Both the position numbers and the translations under genes were made by a program. DNA of 64,000 nt, taken from assembly GCA_001695595.3 (NCBI GenBank), contig MBPM02000040.1, positions 62,001-126,000 on the forward strand. Reading direction: 5' to 3'. This DNA comes from Plasmopara viticola. Taxonomy: Eukaryota; Oomycota; Peronosporomycetes; Peronosporales; Peronosporaceae. Of this stretch, positions 36,492-46,810 are shown piece after piece; position 1 is the first letter of the stretch, and each line of letters starts with the position of its first letter. The notes beneath the pieces are model-generated. The model saw only the letters and a list, made by a program, of their open reading frames with translations, made no database searches and was not told the DNA's origin.

Positions 36492-36941
36492 AACTCATGC
36501 GTAATAGTTGCCACCTATTATAACACAACCTTGGTCTTTCCAAACAGCCATCGCAATGCATTACAGCCGCTGCGAAATCACATCGTGTACTACTTAGCTT
36601 GTTACCGTGTACTTTATCCATTGCAACAGACCACGAGTGACTGGCGATCTACTCTTTATTATTTCGCTGCAATCGTCTACTTTTGCGGAATTAAAGCATT
36701 GCTGTGCTTCTTCATCTGCTGTGAGTTGCTGGAAAGTAAAAAAAGCAGGTTTATAGCACTACGGTCGCGTTAAGACAAGGACAGCATTAGGTTGCCCAAA
36801 AAAGATTTCGGGTGTTTTTTTCAAGTCATGCATGAATAGACCACGCAGCTTAGTTAAGTGTGCAATCGGCCACAGCATAGTCCTTACTCTTAGGAGTTGT
36901 AGATGTGAGAAAGACCCTTTGAGCAAAATTGCGCATTCTTG

Positions 36942-37013
36942 GGGCCTCACCGGGAATCGAACCCGGGACCTCTCGCACCCAAAGCGAGAATCATACCACT
37001 AGACCACGAGGCC
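36942..37013 (-). tRNA. tRNA-Pro(UGG), consensus
   Basis: Exact consensus. S2 spacer variant with GCTGAATTAAAGC, 522 bp to the next. Confidence 0.93.
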
Positions 37014-37463
37014 AACTCATGCGTAATAGTTGCCACCTATCATTACACAATTTTGACTTTCCAAACAGCCATCGCAATGCATTACAGCCGCTGCAAAATC
37101 ACATCGTGAACTACTTAGCTTGTTACCGTGTGCTTTATCTATTGCAACAGACCAAGAGTGACTGGCGATCTACTCTTTATTATTTCTCTGCAATCGTCTG
37201 CTTTTGCTGAATTAAAGCATTGCTGTGCTTCTTCATCTGCTGTGAGTTGCTGGAAAGATAAAAAGAGCAGGTTTATCGCACTACGGTCGCGTTAAGACAA
37301 GGACAGCACTAGGTTGCCCAAAAAAGATTTCGGGTGTTTTGTACAAGTCGTGCGTGTATAGACCACGCAGTTTACTTAAGTGTGCAATCGACCACAGCAT
37401 AGTCCTTACTCTTAGGAGTTGTAGATGTGAGAAAGACCCTTTGAGGAAAATTGCACTTTGTTG

Positions 37464-37535
37464 GGGCCTCACCGGGAATCGAACCCGGGACCTCTCGCAC
37501 CCAAAGCGAGAATCATACCACTAGACCACGAGGCC
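37464..37535 (-). tRNA. tRNA-Pro(UGG), consensus
   Basis: Exact consensus; trailer variant GAGGAAAATTGCAC on plus still gives TTTT. Last consensus copy before an anticodon-changed one. Confidence 0.93.
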
Positions 37536-37985
37536 AACTCATACGTAATAGTTGCCACCTATTATAACACAACCTTGGTCTTTCCAAACAGCCATCGCAA
37601 TGCATTACAGCCGCTGCGAAATCACATCGTGTACTACTTAGCTTGTTACCGTGTATTTTATCCATTGCAACAGACCAAGAGTGACTGGCGATCTACTCTT
37701 TATTATTTCTCTGCAATCGTCTGCTTTTGCTGAATTAAAGCATTGCTGCACTTCTTCATCTGCTGTGAGTTGCTGGAAAGTTAAAAAGAGCAGGTTTATA
37801 GCACTACGGTCGCGTTAAAACAAGGACAGCATTAGGTTGCCCAAAAAAGATTTCGGGTGTTTTTTCAAGTCATGCATGGATAGACCACGCAGCTTAGTTA
37901 AGTGTGCAATCGGCCACAGCATAGTCCTTACTCTTAGGAGTTGTAGATGTGAGAAAGACCCTTTGAGCAAAATTGCGCATTCTTG

Positions 37986-38057
37986 GGGCCTCACCGGGAA
38001 TCGAACTCGGGACCTCTCGCACTCAAAGCGAGAATCATACCACTAGACCACGAGACC
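37986..38057 (-). tRNA. tRNA-Pro-derived gene with UGA (Ser) anticodon
   Basis: The loop reads TTTGAGT, so G36 became A and the anticodon is TGA. Also an A52-C62 T-stem mismatch and a U3-G70 acceptor wobble. It lacks the long variable arm of tRNA-Ser, so it is a mutated tRNA-Pro, possibly inactive. Confidence 0.75.
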
Positions 38058-38508
38058 AACTCATACGCAATAGTTGCCACCTATTATCACACAACCATGG
38101 TCTTTCCAAACATCCATCGCAATGCTTTACAGCCGCTGCGAAATCACATCGTGTACTACTTAGCTTGTTACCGTGTACTTTATCCATTGCAACAGACCAC
38201 GAGTGACTGGCGATCTACTCTTTATTATTTTGCTGCAATCGTCCACTTTTGCGGAATTAAAGCATTGCTGTGCTTCTTCATCTGCTGTGAGTTGCTGGAA
38301 AGTTAAAAAGAGCAGGTTTATCGCACTACGGTCGCGTTAAGACAAGGACAGCATTAGGTTGCCCAAAAAAGATTTCGGGTGTTTTTTACAAGTCGTGCAT
38401 GTATAGACCACGCAGCTTAGTTAAGTGTGCAATCGACCACAGCATAGTCCTTACTCTTAGGAGTTGTAGATGTGAGAAAGACCCTTTGAGCAAAATTGCG
38501 CTTTGTTG

Positions 38509-38580
38509 GGGCCTCACCGGGAATCGAACCCGGGACCTCTCGCACCCAAAGCGAGAATCATACCACTAGACCACGAGGCC
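38509..38580 (-). tRNA. tRNA-Pro(UGG), consensus
   Basis: Exact consensus. S2 spacer, 523 bp to the next. Confidence 0.93.
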
Positions 38581-39031
38581 AACTCATACGTAATAGTTGC
38601 CACCTATTATAACACAACCTTGGTCTTTCCAAACAGCCATCGCAATGCATTACAGCCGCTGCGAAATCACATCGTGTACTACTTAGCTTATTACCGTGTA
38701 TTTTATCCATTGCAACAGACCACGAGTGACTGGCGATCTACTCTTTATCATTTTGCTGCAATCGTCCACTTTTACGGAATTAAAGCATTGCTGTGCTTCT
38801 TCATCTGCTGTGAGTTGCTGGAAAGTTAAAAAAGAGCAGGTTTATCGCACTACGGTCGCGTTAAGACAAGGACAGCATTAGGTTGCCCAAAAAAGATTTC
38901 GGGTGTTTTGTACAAGTCGTGCATGTATAGACCACGCAGTTTACTTAAGTGTGCAATCGACCACAGCATAGTCCTTACTCTTAGGAGTTGTAGATGTGAG
39001 AAAGACCCTTTGAGGAAAATTGCACTTTGTT

Positions 39032-39103
39032 GGGCCTCACCGGGAATCGAACCCGGGACCTCTCGCACCCAAAGCGAGAATCATACCACTAGACCACGAG
39101 GCC
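39032..39103 (-). tRNA. tRNA-Pro(UGG), consensus
   Basis: Exact consensus; one base lost just past the 3' end. Last exact copy in the array. 523 bp to the next. Confidence 0.93.
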
Positions 39104-39554
39104 AACTCATACGTAATAGTTGCCACCTATTATAACACAACCTTGGTCTTTCCAAACAGCCATCGCAATGCATTACAGCCGCTGCGAAATCACATCGTGT
39201 ACTACTTAGCTTGTTACCGTGTATTTTATCCATTGCAACAGACCACGAGTGACTGGCGATCTACTCTTTATTATTTCTCTGCAATCGTCTGCTTTTGCGG
39301 AATTAAAGCATTGCTGTGCTTCTTCATCTGCTGTGAGTTGCTGGAAAGTAAGAAAAAGCAGGTTTATCGCACTACGGTCGTGTTAAGACAAGGACAGCAT
39401 TAGGTTGCCCAAAAAAGATTTCGGGTGTTTTTTTCAAGTCATGCATGGATAGACCACGCAGCTTAGTTAAGTGTGCAATCGGCCACAGCATAGTCCTTAC
39501 TCTTAGGAGTTGTAGATGTGAGAAAGACCCTTTGAGCAAAATTGCGCATTCTTG

Positions 39555-39626
39555 GGGCCTCACCGGAGATCCAACCCGGGACCTCTCGCACCCAAAGCGA
39601 GAATCATACCACTAGACCACGAGGCC
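39555..39626 (-). pseudogene. tRNA-Pro with broken T-loop/B box
   Basis: T-loop reads TTGGATC, losing C56 and the B-box core. Anticodon TGG kept. Probably not transcribed well. Confidence 0.75.
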
Positions 39627-40076
39627 AACTCATGCGTAATAGTTGCCACCTATCATTACACAATTTTGAACTTTCCAAACAGCCATCGCAATGCATTACA
39701 GCCGCTGCAAAATCACATCGTGAACTACTTAGCTTGTTACCGTGTGCTTTATCCATTGCAACAGACCACGAGTGACTGGTGATTCACGCTTTATTACTTC
39801 GCTGCAATCGTCTGCTTTTGTGGAATTAAAGCATTGCTGCGCTTCTTCATCTGCTGTGAGTTGCTGGAAAGTGAAAAGTAGCAGGTTTATAGCACTACGG
39901 TCGCGTTAAAATAAGGACATCATTAGGTTGCCCAAAAAAGATTTCGGGTGTTTTTTCAAGTCATGCATGGATAGACCACGCAGCTTAGTTAAGTGTTCAA
40001 TTGACAACAGCATAGTCCTTACTCTTAGGAGTTGTAGATGTGAGAAAGACCCTTTGAGCAAAATTGCGCATTCTTG

Positions 40077-40148
40077 GGGCCTCACCGGAAATCGAATTCG
40101 GGACCTCTCGCACCCAAAGCGAGAATCATACCACTAGACCACGAGGCC
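40077..40148 (-). tRNA. tRNA-Pro(UGG), T-arm variant
   Basis: T-loop TTCGATT kept, with changes in both T-stem strands leaving one mismatch (A52-C62). B-box flank altered. Confidence 0.65.
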
Positions 40149-40598
40149 AACTCATGCGTAATAGTTGCCACCTATCATTACACAATTTTGAACTTTCCAA
40201 ACAGCCATCGCAATGCATTACAGCCGCTGCAAAATCACATCGTGAACTACTTAGCTTGTTACCGTGTGCTTTATCCATTGCAACAGACCACGAGTGACTG
40301 GTGATTCACGCTTTATTACTTCGCTGAATCGTCTGCTTTTGCGGAATTAAAGCATTGCTGCGCTTCTTCATCTGCTGTGAGTTGCTGGAAAGTGAAAAAT
40401 AGCAGGTTTATAGCACTACGGTCGCGTTAAAATAAGGACATCATTAGGTTGCCCAAAAAAGATTTCGGGTGTTTTTTTCAAGTCATGCATGGATAGACCA
40501 CGCAGCTTAGTTAAGTGTGCAATCGGCCACGGCATAGCCCTTACTCTTAGGAGTTGTAGATGTGAGAAAGACCCTTTGAGCAAAATTGCGCATTCTTG

Positions 40599-40670
40599 GG
40601 GCCTCACCGGAGATCCAACCCGGGACCTCTCGCACCCAAAGCGAGAAGCATACCACTAGACCACGAGGCC
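40599..40670 (-). pseudogene. tRNA-Pro with broken T-loop/B box
   Basis: Same T-loop damage as at 39555, two units away, plus one D-arm change. It indicates a two-unit (~1044-bp) duplication. Confidence 0.75.
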
Positions 40671-41120
40671 AACTCATGCGTAATAGTTGCCACCTATCAT
40701 TACACAATTTTGAACTTTCCAAACAGCCATCGCAATGCCTTACAGCCGCTGCAAAATCACATCGTGAACTACTTAGCTTGTTACCGTGTGCTTTATCCAT
40801 TGCAACAGACCACGAGTGACTGGTGATTCACGCTTTATTACTTCGCTGCAATCGTCTGCTTTTGTGGAATTAAAGCATTGCTGCGCTTCTTCATCTGCTG
40901 TGAGTTGCTGGAAAGTGAAAAGTAGCAGGTTTATAGCACTACGGTCGCGTTAAAATAAGGACATCATTAGGTTGCCCAAAAAAGATTTCGGGTGTTTTTT
41001 CAAGTCATGCATGGATAGACCACGCAGCTTAGTTAAGTGTTCAATTGACAACAGCATAGTCCTTACTCTTAGGAGTTGTAGATGTGAGAAAGACCCTTTG
41101 AGCAAAATTGCGCATTCTTG

Positions 41121-41192
41121 GGGGCTCACCGGGAATCGAACTCGGGACCTCTCGCACCCAAAGCGAGGATCATACCACTAGACCACGAGACC
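41121..41192 (-). tRNA. tRNA-Pro(UGG)-like, damaged acceptor
   Basis: Acceptor mismatch U3-C70, T-stem mismatch and a U26 change. Anticodon TGG kept. Confidence 0.5.
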
Positions 41193-41634
41193 AACTCATG
41201 CGTAATAGTTGCCACCTATCATTACACAATTTTGAACTTTCCAAACAGCCATCGCAATGCATTACAGCCGCTGCAAAATCACATCGTGAACTACTTAGCT
41301 TGTTACCGTGTGCTTTATCCATTGCAACAGACCACGAGTGACTGGTGATTCACGCTTTATTACTTCGCTGAATCGTCTGCTTTTGCGGAATTAAAGCATT
41401 GCTGCGCTTCTTCATCTGCTGTGAGTTGCTGGAAAGTGAAAAATAGCAGGTTTATAGCACTACGGTCGCGTTAAAATAAGGACATCATTAGGTTGCCCAA
41501 AAAAGATTTCGGGTGTTTTTTCAAGTCATGCATGGATAGACCACGCAGCTTAGTTAAGTGTGCAATCGACAACAGCATAGTGCTTTCTCTTAGGAGTTCT
41601 AGAAAGACCCTTTGAGCAAAATTGCGCATTCTTG

Positions 41635-41706
41635 GGGCCTCACCGGGAATCGAACCCGAGACCTCTCGCACTCAAAGCGAGAATCATACCACTAGACCAC
41701 GAGGCC
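41635..41706 (-). tRNA. tRNA-Pro-derived gene with UGA (Ser) anticodon
   Basis: Last array copy. Anticodon loop TTTGAGT gives TGA. The rest is nearly consensus: intact acceptor and T-loop, with a U-G wobble at the first T-stem pair. Structurally the better of the two anticodon-changed genes. Confidence 0.8.
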
Positions 41707-41824
41707 AACTCATGCGTAATAGTTGCCACCTATCATTACGCAATTTTGAACTTTCCAAACAGCCATCGCAATGCATTACAGCCGCTGCAAAATCACATCG
41801 TGAACTCTCTTGCTCTCCCCTCTT

Positions 41825-42169
41825 TTAGAACAAAAATCTCCCTATCGCAAAAGTCGAGGCGTCTATTCGGAAACCAAATGGTTTCAAAAAGTTTACAAGA
41901 CTTTAAACGGGTGGAAGGGTGAAGCGCCGCTTAAGTTCTGTGAAGTAGCGTAGCTGACAGTGTGAGAGCTCAATCGCTTCTCAATATCGTTCTTTTCTTT
42001 TACTGTCGTGGAGTGGTCCTGCAAATTGTGCGAAGTCATTGCAAAACCTTGAGACATAGACTGTAGTGCCTAAAAAGAGCTTTATTCGCTTCTTTGTCTT
42101 GGAAACAAGCCATTCTGCGATGATCTTAAATTTCTGAAGTCTATTTGGACGCCTTTTGTCCGACGAAAT
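41825..42169 (-). pseudogene. RT thumb/RNase H fragment (Ty3/Gypsy)
   Basis: Minus-strand translation, with frame breaks, shows motifs typical of the region between RT and RNase H (FLGTTVY, FAQFAGPLHD) and then a KPFG/DAS-like RNase H start. Truncated at the array junction. Confidence 0.7.
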
Positions 42170-42885
42170 CTGTTAGGCATGGGATCCCATTCACGCAGAA
42201 TTATCGCTTCGACAACTTGATGTAAAGTTGCTGTTCTTCGCACCATCTGAGTACACGGTCTAAAGCCGTTACGTGGTTTACGACATCTTCACTTTGTGTG
42301 AACAAGTAGATGTCGTCAAAATAGATTCTCAACACTACCTTCAATCTCGAAAGACTTTCTACATAAGCCGGTTAATTGTACCCGGACTTCCGCTCAGTTC
42401 CATTGGAGTGACTAGGACCATCTGGGGTCATTTTTTTGGGATTTCCGATTCGCGCAATTTAACCTGATAGAAACCCCGAAATAGGTCCATGCACGAAAAC
42501 CAATGACTTCCGGACATGGCGTCAAAGATGTCTTTCTGACGCGGCATTGGTTCTGACGGCAAGATCCTCGCTAGATCTCGCTGTCGATAATCGAGCACAA
42601 TTCGCCAACCTAAAGCCCTTTTGACACAAAACGTTGATGCCGAAAAGGCAGACGTACATGGTCGAGTAATGCCTGATTGAACCATCTCTTTGGTCCATTT
42701 TTGGATTATCCTGCGCTGTCCAGGACTCTGGCGCCATTGTTTGACGGATACCGGTTTGGTACCGGGCTTAAGCGAATTTCAAGCACAATTTATTCCCGTA
42801 CTGGAGGTGTCTTGCTTGGAAGCTCCGTGCGAAAGACTATGTTTCCAAACTGGCGTAGTTTTGCGTAAGCCGGATTCTCCTTAAG
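42170..42885 (-). pseudogene. Reverse transcriptase pseudogene (Ty3/Gypsy)
   Basis: The segment at about 42428-42685 encodes TRPCTSAFSASTFCVK, then WRIVLDYR and SCMDLFRGFYQVKLRE, the RT fingers and palm core. A frameshift follows near 42440. LVTPMELSGSPGTINRLM is then readable, with an in-frame stop. The catalytic box reads YFDDI at 42306-42320. An upstream stop separates the piece matching the RT N-terminus. Clear family match; not functional. Confidence 0.88.
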
Positions 42886-43379
42886 CAATTCCACATCTTA
42901 GCTCTTAAAGCACTCAGATTTTGCAAAATATGACAAAGAAAGCTTCAATGAAAACAATGATCTCAAAAAAGGGTTGGAAGAAATTAGCTGCGTCATTCCT
43001 AGACGGCTATGGTGGCCTGGTTGCCGGAAATTATCGAAAATATCGTGGCTCTGATTGACTCGAGCCTTTTGTTGTCCTGTAGTCTATCTTGACGGACGTT
43101 GATTATGCGGTTCTAGTCGAATCCCCTCTTGATGATTTGCGTTGATGCAGGGAGACATGCGCTGTGTGGTCCAGTCGATGTCTGAAGTTTGTTCACGAAG
43201 CCACATCATGCCAAAGATAACATCCTTATTTCACGAAAAGGCATGACTTGGAAAGTTCCCGATGTATATAAATATCCGGTATCGGCAAGTTCATGTGCAC
43301 CGTTTGTCGGGGAAGAGGAACAACTTGGTCGTAAACGAGGTCGACTTTCATCATCTCACCCTTGGTTACTTTGAGCTCA

Positions 43380-43600
43380 AGTCACTTAACCAAGTCTTCG
43401 GATACGCCGTTGAGACTACATTTATTGTCAATGAAGAAGGTGACGGGTCTCGCTACACCAACGTCTTTATAAGCTTGAGCTTCAGCTTTGAAGATAGCAT
43501 ATGGTACACCTCTAATAAAATGATTAGCGATCTTACGTTCAGGAGCGGTCCATTGCGGCGATATGTGGCCGACAACGCCACAATTGTTACATGTCGCCGA
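43380..43600 (-). pseudogene. Gag zinc knuckle and retropepsin-like fragment
   Basis: CNNCGVVGHISPQW at 43550-43591 is a CX2CX4HX4C knuckle whose last Cys is Trp. Further on, FFIDNKCSLNGVSEDLV (Asp codon at 43427-43429) matches a retropepsin active site in which the usual D-S/T-G has become D-N-K. Both sites are therefore broken. Confidence 0.75.
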
Positions 43601-43651
43601 TGTAGTCCAGCTGTCGTTCTTGTCCTTCCTCCTTACATAACGCTTTTGCTA

Positions 43652-44555
43652 TCAAGGTCGTGACTTGTTCGCACGATAGCCTGATTCTGAAGGAACCGTT
43701 TTGAACGACTTGGTCGATATACGATTAAACTTTCTCGAGTGATGAGCAAGCTCGAAATTGAAGGCAACTTCAATGGCCTCCTGCAGAAAACCGAGACAGT
43801 CTTCTTTGATCTTCTTTGCGGTTTCTTCCCGTAATTTCTTCTGGAGAAAGCCTTTTAAACTCACTGATTTCCACTTGAGTTTGGGGTATCAAGTCCTGGA
43901 ATTTTTAGTTCAGGTGTCATATCCACTCTCGGAGATCATACTCGAATTTCTTAGGCCTGAAGCGTGTGCGCAATTGAGTTTTAAACAGTGCTCATGTCTT
44001 GTGAACGTTCAAGCGCTTGCAGTCGGCGATAAAGGCACGGTACCAATAAAGTACGGATTTGCCTCATAAGCGTCACAAAGTCGGACGACTCTGGTGGCGC
44101 TTGTTGGCGTAGTACTGTTCCGTTGCGAAATCTTCACCAAACCTTCTTTTATAATCAGGAGAATCTATTTTCTGCTGCTCGCCGCTTGATGCAACGAGAA
44201 ACTCGAAGTGCTCACTAGCCTGTTGCATTTGGGCTTGAATTTGAGCTTGCACTTGGGCTTGATATTGCTGTTGATGATGAGTGAGATACAACAGTAGTGG
44301 TTGCGTGGACAGTTTGTCTTGTGCTGTCGCTGCAGAGGGAGCAACATTGGACCGAGCGGTTGAGTCCACTTGGCGATTGACACTTGCCGCATCTTGAGAA
44401 GTCAGCGCTCGCGATTTTGAGCGCGGAATTGGCCGTAACTGTTTGTCATCGCCAGGAGCACTCATTCGGCTTTGTTGACGAGGTCTTGGGTTTGGAGATC
44501 GGCGCTCAGCCGTACGGCCTCTTTGTTGGGCCATACTTGCTGAACTTCTCAGCAA
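43652..44555 (-). pseudogene. Gag pseudogene (Ty3/Gypsy)
   Basis: The N-terminal part (44073-44555) is a basic, Gln/Ser-rich 160-residue reading frame including MAQQRGRTAERRSPNPRP and a QVQAQIQAQMQQ stretch. A second frame (43652-43864) carries a capsid-like helical segment (REETAKKIKEDCLGFLQEA). Frames are separated by stops. Assignment rests on position ahead of the zinc knuckle and on composition. Confidence 0.6.
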
Positions 44556-44600
44556 TCGTTGTATAATCTACCAGAGCTTTATAAAACCTCAAGAATAAAC

Positions 44601-45660
44601 GAAACTGATTTAATCTTGTTTAACAGTCTAAGCTTTTTGTACAGCTGGATAGGTGGTCTAATGAACTTTCTTAGAGCACTTGGATTTGCTGAATACCGCG
44701 CTTTAGATCTTTAGTGATGTCGTGCACTAAATTTCTGGCATCTGAGTGCTTACAATCAGGGATTTTGTTTTGAATAAATTTGACAAGCTTCAGCTGCTTC
44801 ACCATTAATAACTACAAGTCTTTTCGCAGCTTGTCGAACTCCTGGTTACGACTTGTTTGGAGCTCGGTGGTATAGATGAACGGGTTTGTGAGTTCACGAG
44901 TTATTCGTTTTCCCCTACAACAAAGCCAAACGAACAGCTCAGTAGTATTGAATGTAGACCAAGCAAAGCCAAGTGGGTAACTTAACTGGAAGTTATTCTC
45001 CGTGTTTTCAGAAGCAGGACAGGGATTCACCAAAAGGCAAAAGCCTAAAACTATAGACCAACTAAAGGAGTTCCAGATGTATATACCGCACTAGCGTGCA
45101 ACCACACAAGCAATAACTGAGCGTTAAGTTGGTGCTGTAAGACAACTCTTTGTGATCTAGTACTTCCCACTATGTGGCCTGTGCCAATAATTACATGATG
45201 GCTCGCTTCCCACAATGTAACCATGCACATTCTTGCCTTGAACTATCGAGTTTGTCATGACAAGTGCTACTATGTAACGCAGTTGCGGGGGAAGCTGACT
45301 GGAGTCGACCGTCGGACGAGGCTGAGACGCGAGCGAGGTGAAGTCGTAGAAGAGAAGAAGGGTTTGTTGCTTTAAGCAAACTAAGAAGTGATATTAGATA
45401 TAAAGCTCTTACGACTTATTTTCTTGCTACGACCTAACTGGTGGCTTCCAGCCATCTCCTGCTACCATCCTAAAAGCTATTATTCTTCTTTATTCCATCT
45501 GGCTTTTTCACATCCTGAATTTCTACTATCCAATAAGGTGTCTTGGTTCCAATGATTGTGAGGCATCTGAAAATGTCTTCTGGTCGAAAACAATATATTT
45601 ATGGATAGCACTAATGCATAAGTATTTTGGAAATATTTTCATTATTTAGTGTAAAAGCCG
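44601..45660. other. No gene seen; possible retroelement 5' region
   Basis: AT-rich with scattered stops in all frames. By position it should hold the 5' leader or LTR of the Ty3/Gypsy copy (TATATAC near 45078 on plus could be a TATA-like site), but no second LTR exists for comparison. Confidence 0.4.
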
Positions 45661-45717
45661 TTACCGACAAAATAGCCAGTGACGACGAAAACGGTACGCA
45701 TCTGGTACGCTCAAGTT

Positions 45718-45789
45718 GGCCTCGTGGTCTAGTGGAAAATTTAACGCTTTAAGTACGAGAGGGCCCGGGTTTGATTCCCAATGAGGCCC
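45718..45789 (+). pseudogene. tRNA-Pro-derived pseudogene, UAA in anticodon position
   Basis: 72 nt with acceptor GGCCTCG/TGAGGCC and T-loop TTTGATT. The anticodon stem is mismatched and the loop is TTTAAGT. Decayed. Confidence 0.8.
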
Positions 45790-46233
45790 CATCAATGCAT
45801 AACTTTGCTAAAAAAAATGTTTTCCGCGTCCATATCTGCGGTCTGTAATCTTCAAAGACTTAAATGTGGTCGAATGTCGACTTTGATATTCTGCTTGGCC
45901 TTTGGATGTAAAACTTGAAGTTACATCAATCATATCGTTTAGCAAGCTTTTGACGGCTTTCCCTTCAACGCGGTTTAAATTAACACGTTCTTCCACTTAG
46001 TATGAGCAGCTCAACCAAAATTAGGAAGCTCAATGATGCATTCTCTTAGCAAAATCGGACAGCAAAAAAATAGTGGTAGATTGACAGTCACTCACTATCT
46101 GTTGCAATAAATAGATGAGGCGGTATTGAGAGAAGTAGTACAATGTGATGTTGAAGCGGCAGTTGTGTATCGCATGACTATTTAGGATAACCTATGTTGT
46201 GTGTTCATCGGTAGCATCTGGTATGCACAAGTT

Positions 46234-46305
46234 GGCCTCGTGGTCTAGTGGCGTCTTTCTCGCTTTAAGTGCGAAAGGTCCCGTGTATGAGTCACGATGA
46301 GGGCC
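46234..46305 (+). pseudogene. tRNA-Pro-derived pseudogene, UAA in anticodon position
   Basis: Acceptor 5' strand and A-box region (TGGTCTAGTGG) intact. Loop TTTAAGT as in the copy at 45718. T-arm destroyed (TATGAGT). Confidence 0.78.
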
Positions 46306-46739
46306 CATCAATGCATACTTTTGCTCATAGATTTTTTTGCATTCAAAGTTGCGATTTGTATGCTACAAGATTCTGCTGCGGCCTGTTGTCGACTTTGGTA
46401 TGCTGCTTGGTCTATAGATGCATAATTTAAAAGAACATCAAAAATCACTTCTGGCAATTTCATGCCGTATTTGGCTTTAACGCGACGGAGTAGAATGGAC
46501 ATGCTTTTTTTATTCGTACGAGCAACAAAGATTCCATTTTCGATGCTTTAAAATGCTTTGGTATAGCAAAAGCGGACGATTGTAGCGATATAACTAGAAG
46601 AAGATTGACAGTCACTCGCTATCTGTTGTTATAAATAGATGAGGCGGTAGTGAGAAAAATAAACGCGATGTGATTTTTCGGCGGCTGTTTAGAAAACCAT
46701 AGCCGGATTAAAATTAGTTACATTTGGTACGCATGACTT

Positions 46740-46810
46740 AACCTCGTGGTCTTGTGGTATGTTTTCCGCTTAAAGTGCGTAAGGTCCCATTTTCATTACG
46801 GGTGAGGACC
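46740..46810 (+). pseudogene. tRNA-Pro-derived pseudogene
   Basis: 71 nt. Acceptor starts AACCTCG, T-arm destroyed, anticodon loop altered. Identified by spacing and the CTCGTGGTCT core. Confidence 0.7.

Larger units (their letters stand above)
1..41806 (-). repeat. Giant tandem array of ~523-bp units, each with a tRNA-Pro(UGG) gene
   Basis: Head-to-tail repeat with 81 tRNA-related loci, all on the minus strand. Most start-to-start distances are 519-524 bp, and five consecutive spacings between 26536 and 29151 are exactly 523. Each full unit has the 72-nt tRNA, an upstream leader reading TTGCCACCTAT on plus, a variable middle segment and a trailer ending in a TTTT Pol III stop. Spacer subtype S1 contains GGCATCAAAGCC and GTTGCTAAAAAG; S2 contains GGAATTAAAGC and GTTGCTGGAAAG. 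The array is cut by the left window edge, so its true size is larger. It ends at about 41806, where the unit sequence breaks off after GTGAACT. Core copies are nearly identical and edge copies decayed, as expected from unequal exchange. Whether all copies are transcribed cannot be seen from sequence. Copy number in the assembly may be wrong in either direction. Confidence 0.97.
31729..41806 (-). repeat. S2-dominated right part of the array
   Basis: 20 tRNA loci with S2 spacers throughout. tRNAs are exact consensus up to 37464; from 37986 rightward most copies carry mutations, and the last spacer is cut by the retroelement junction. Confidence 0.88.
41807..44600 (-). mobile_element. Truncated, decayed Ty3/Gypsy retrotransposon
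   Basis: Reading the minus strand from 44.55 to 41.81 kb gives the order gag, zinc knuckle, protease, reverse transcriptase and the start of RNase H, as in Ty3/Gypsy elements. Stops and frameshifts interrupt every part. The 3' end (rest of RNase H, integrase, LTR) is missing, and the break abuts the tRNA array at about 41807-41830. A 5' LTR may lie in 44.6-45.4 kb but no matching pair can be shown. Dead copy. Confidence 0.88.

Noticed and set aside
37986..38057. Genuine tRNA-Ser(UGA)
   Set aside because: The body is tRNA-Pro with a short variable loop; eukaryotic tRNA-Ser needs a long variable arm. Only the anticodon changed.
1..41806. CRISPR-like array
   Set aside because: The repeat unit is 523 bp with a tRNA inside, there are no short unique spacers, and the context is eukaryotic.
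1..41806. tRNA-derived SINE family
   Set aside because: Units are strictly head-to-tail with constant pitch, with no poly-A or other 3' tail and no target-site duplications. A tandem array explains them better, though a SINE origin of the first unit cannot be excluded.
483..41922. Dozens of conserved 60-140-codon open frames on both strands in every array unit
   Set aside because: They run straight through the tRNA gene (its translation gives SNPGPLAPKARIIPLDHEA-type peptides), many begin at TTG or GTG, and their conservation is explained by repeat homogeneity. Translated tRNA-Pro genes are a known source of false protein families.
42273..44566. Plus-strand frames over 42.3-44.6 kb
   Set aside because: They are antisense to the recognisable minus-strand gag and RT segments and have no motifs of their own.
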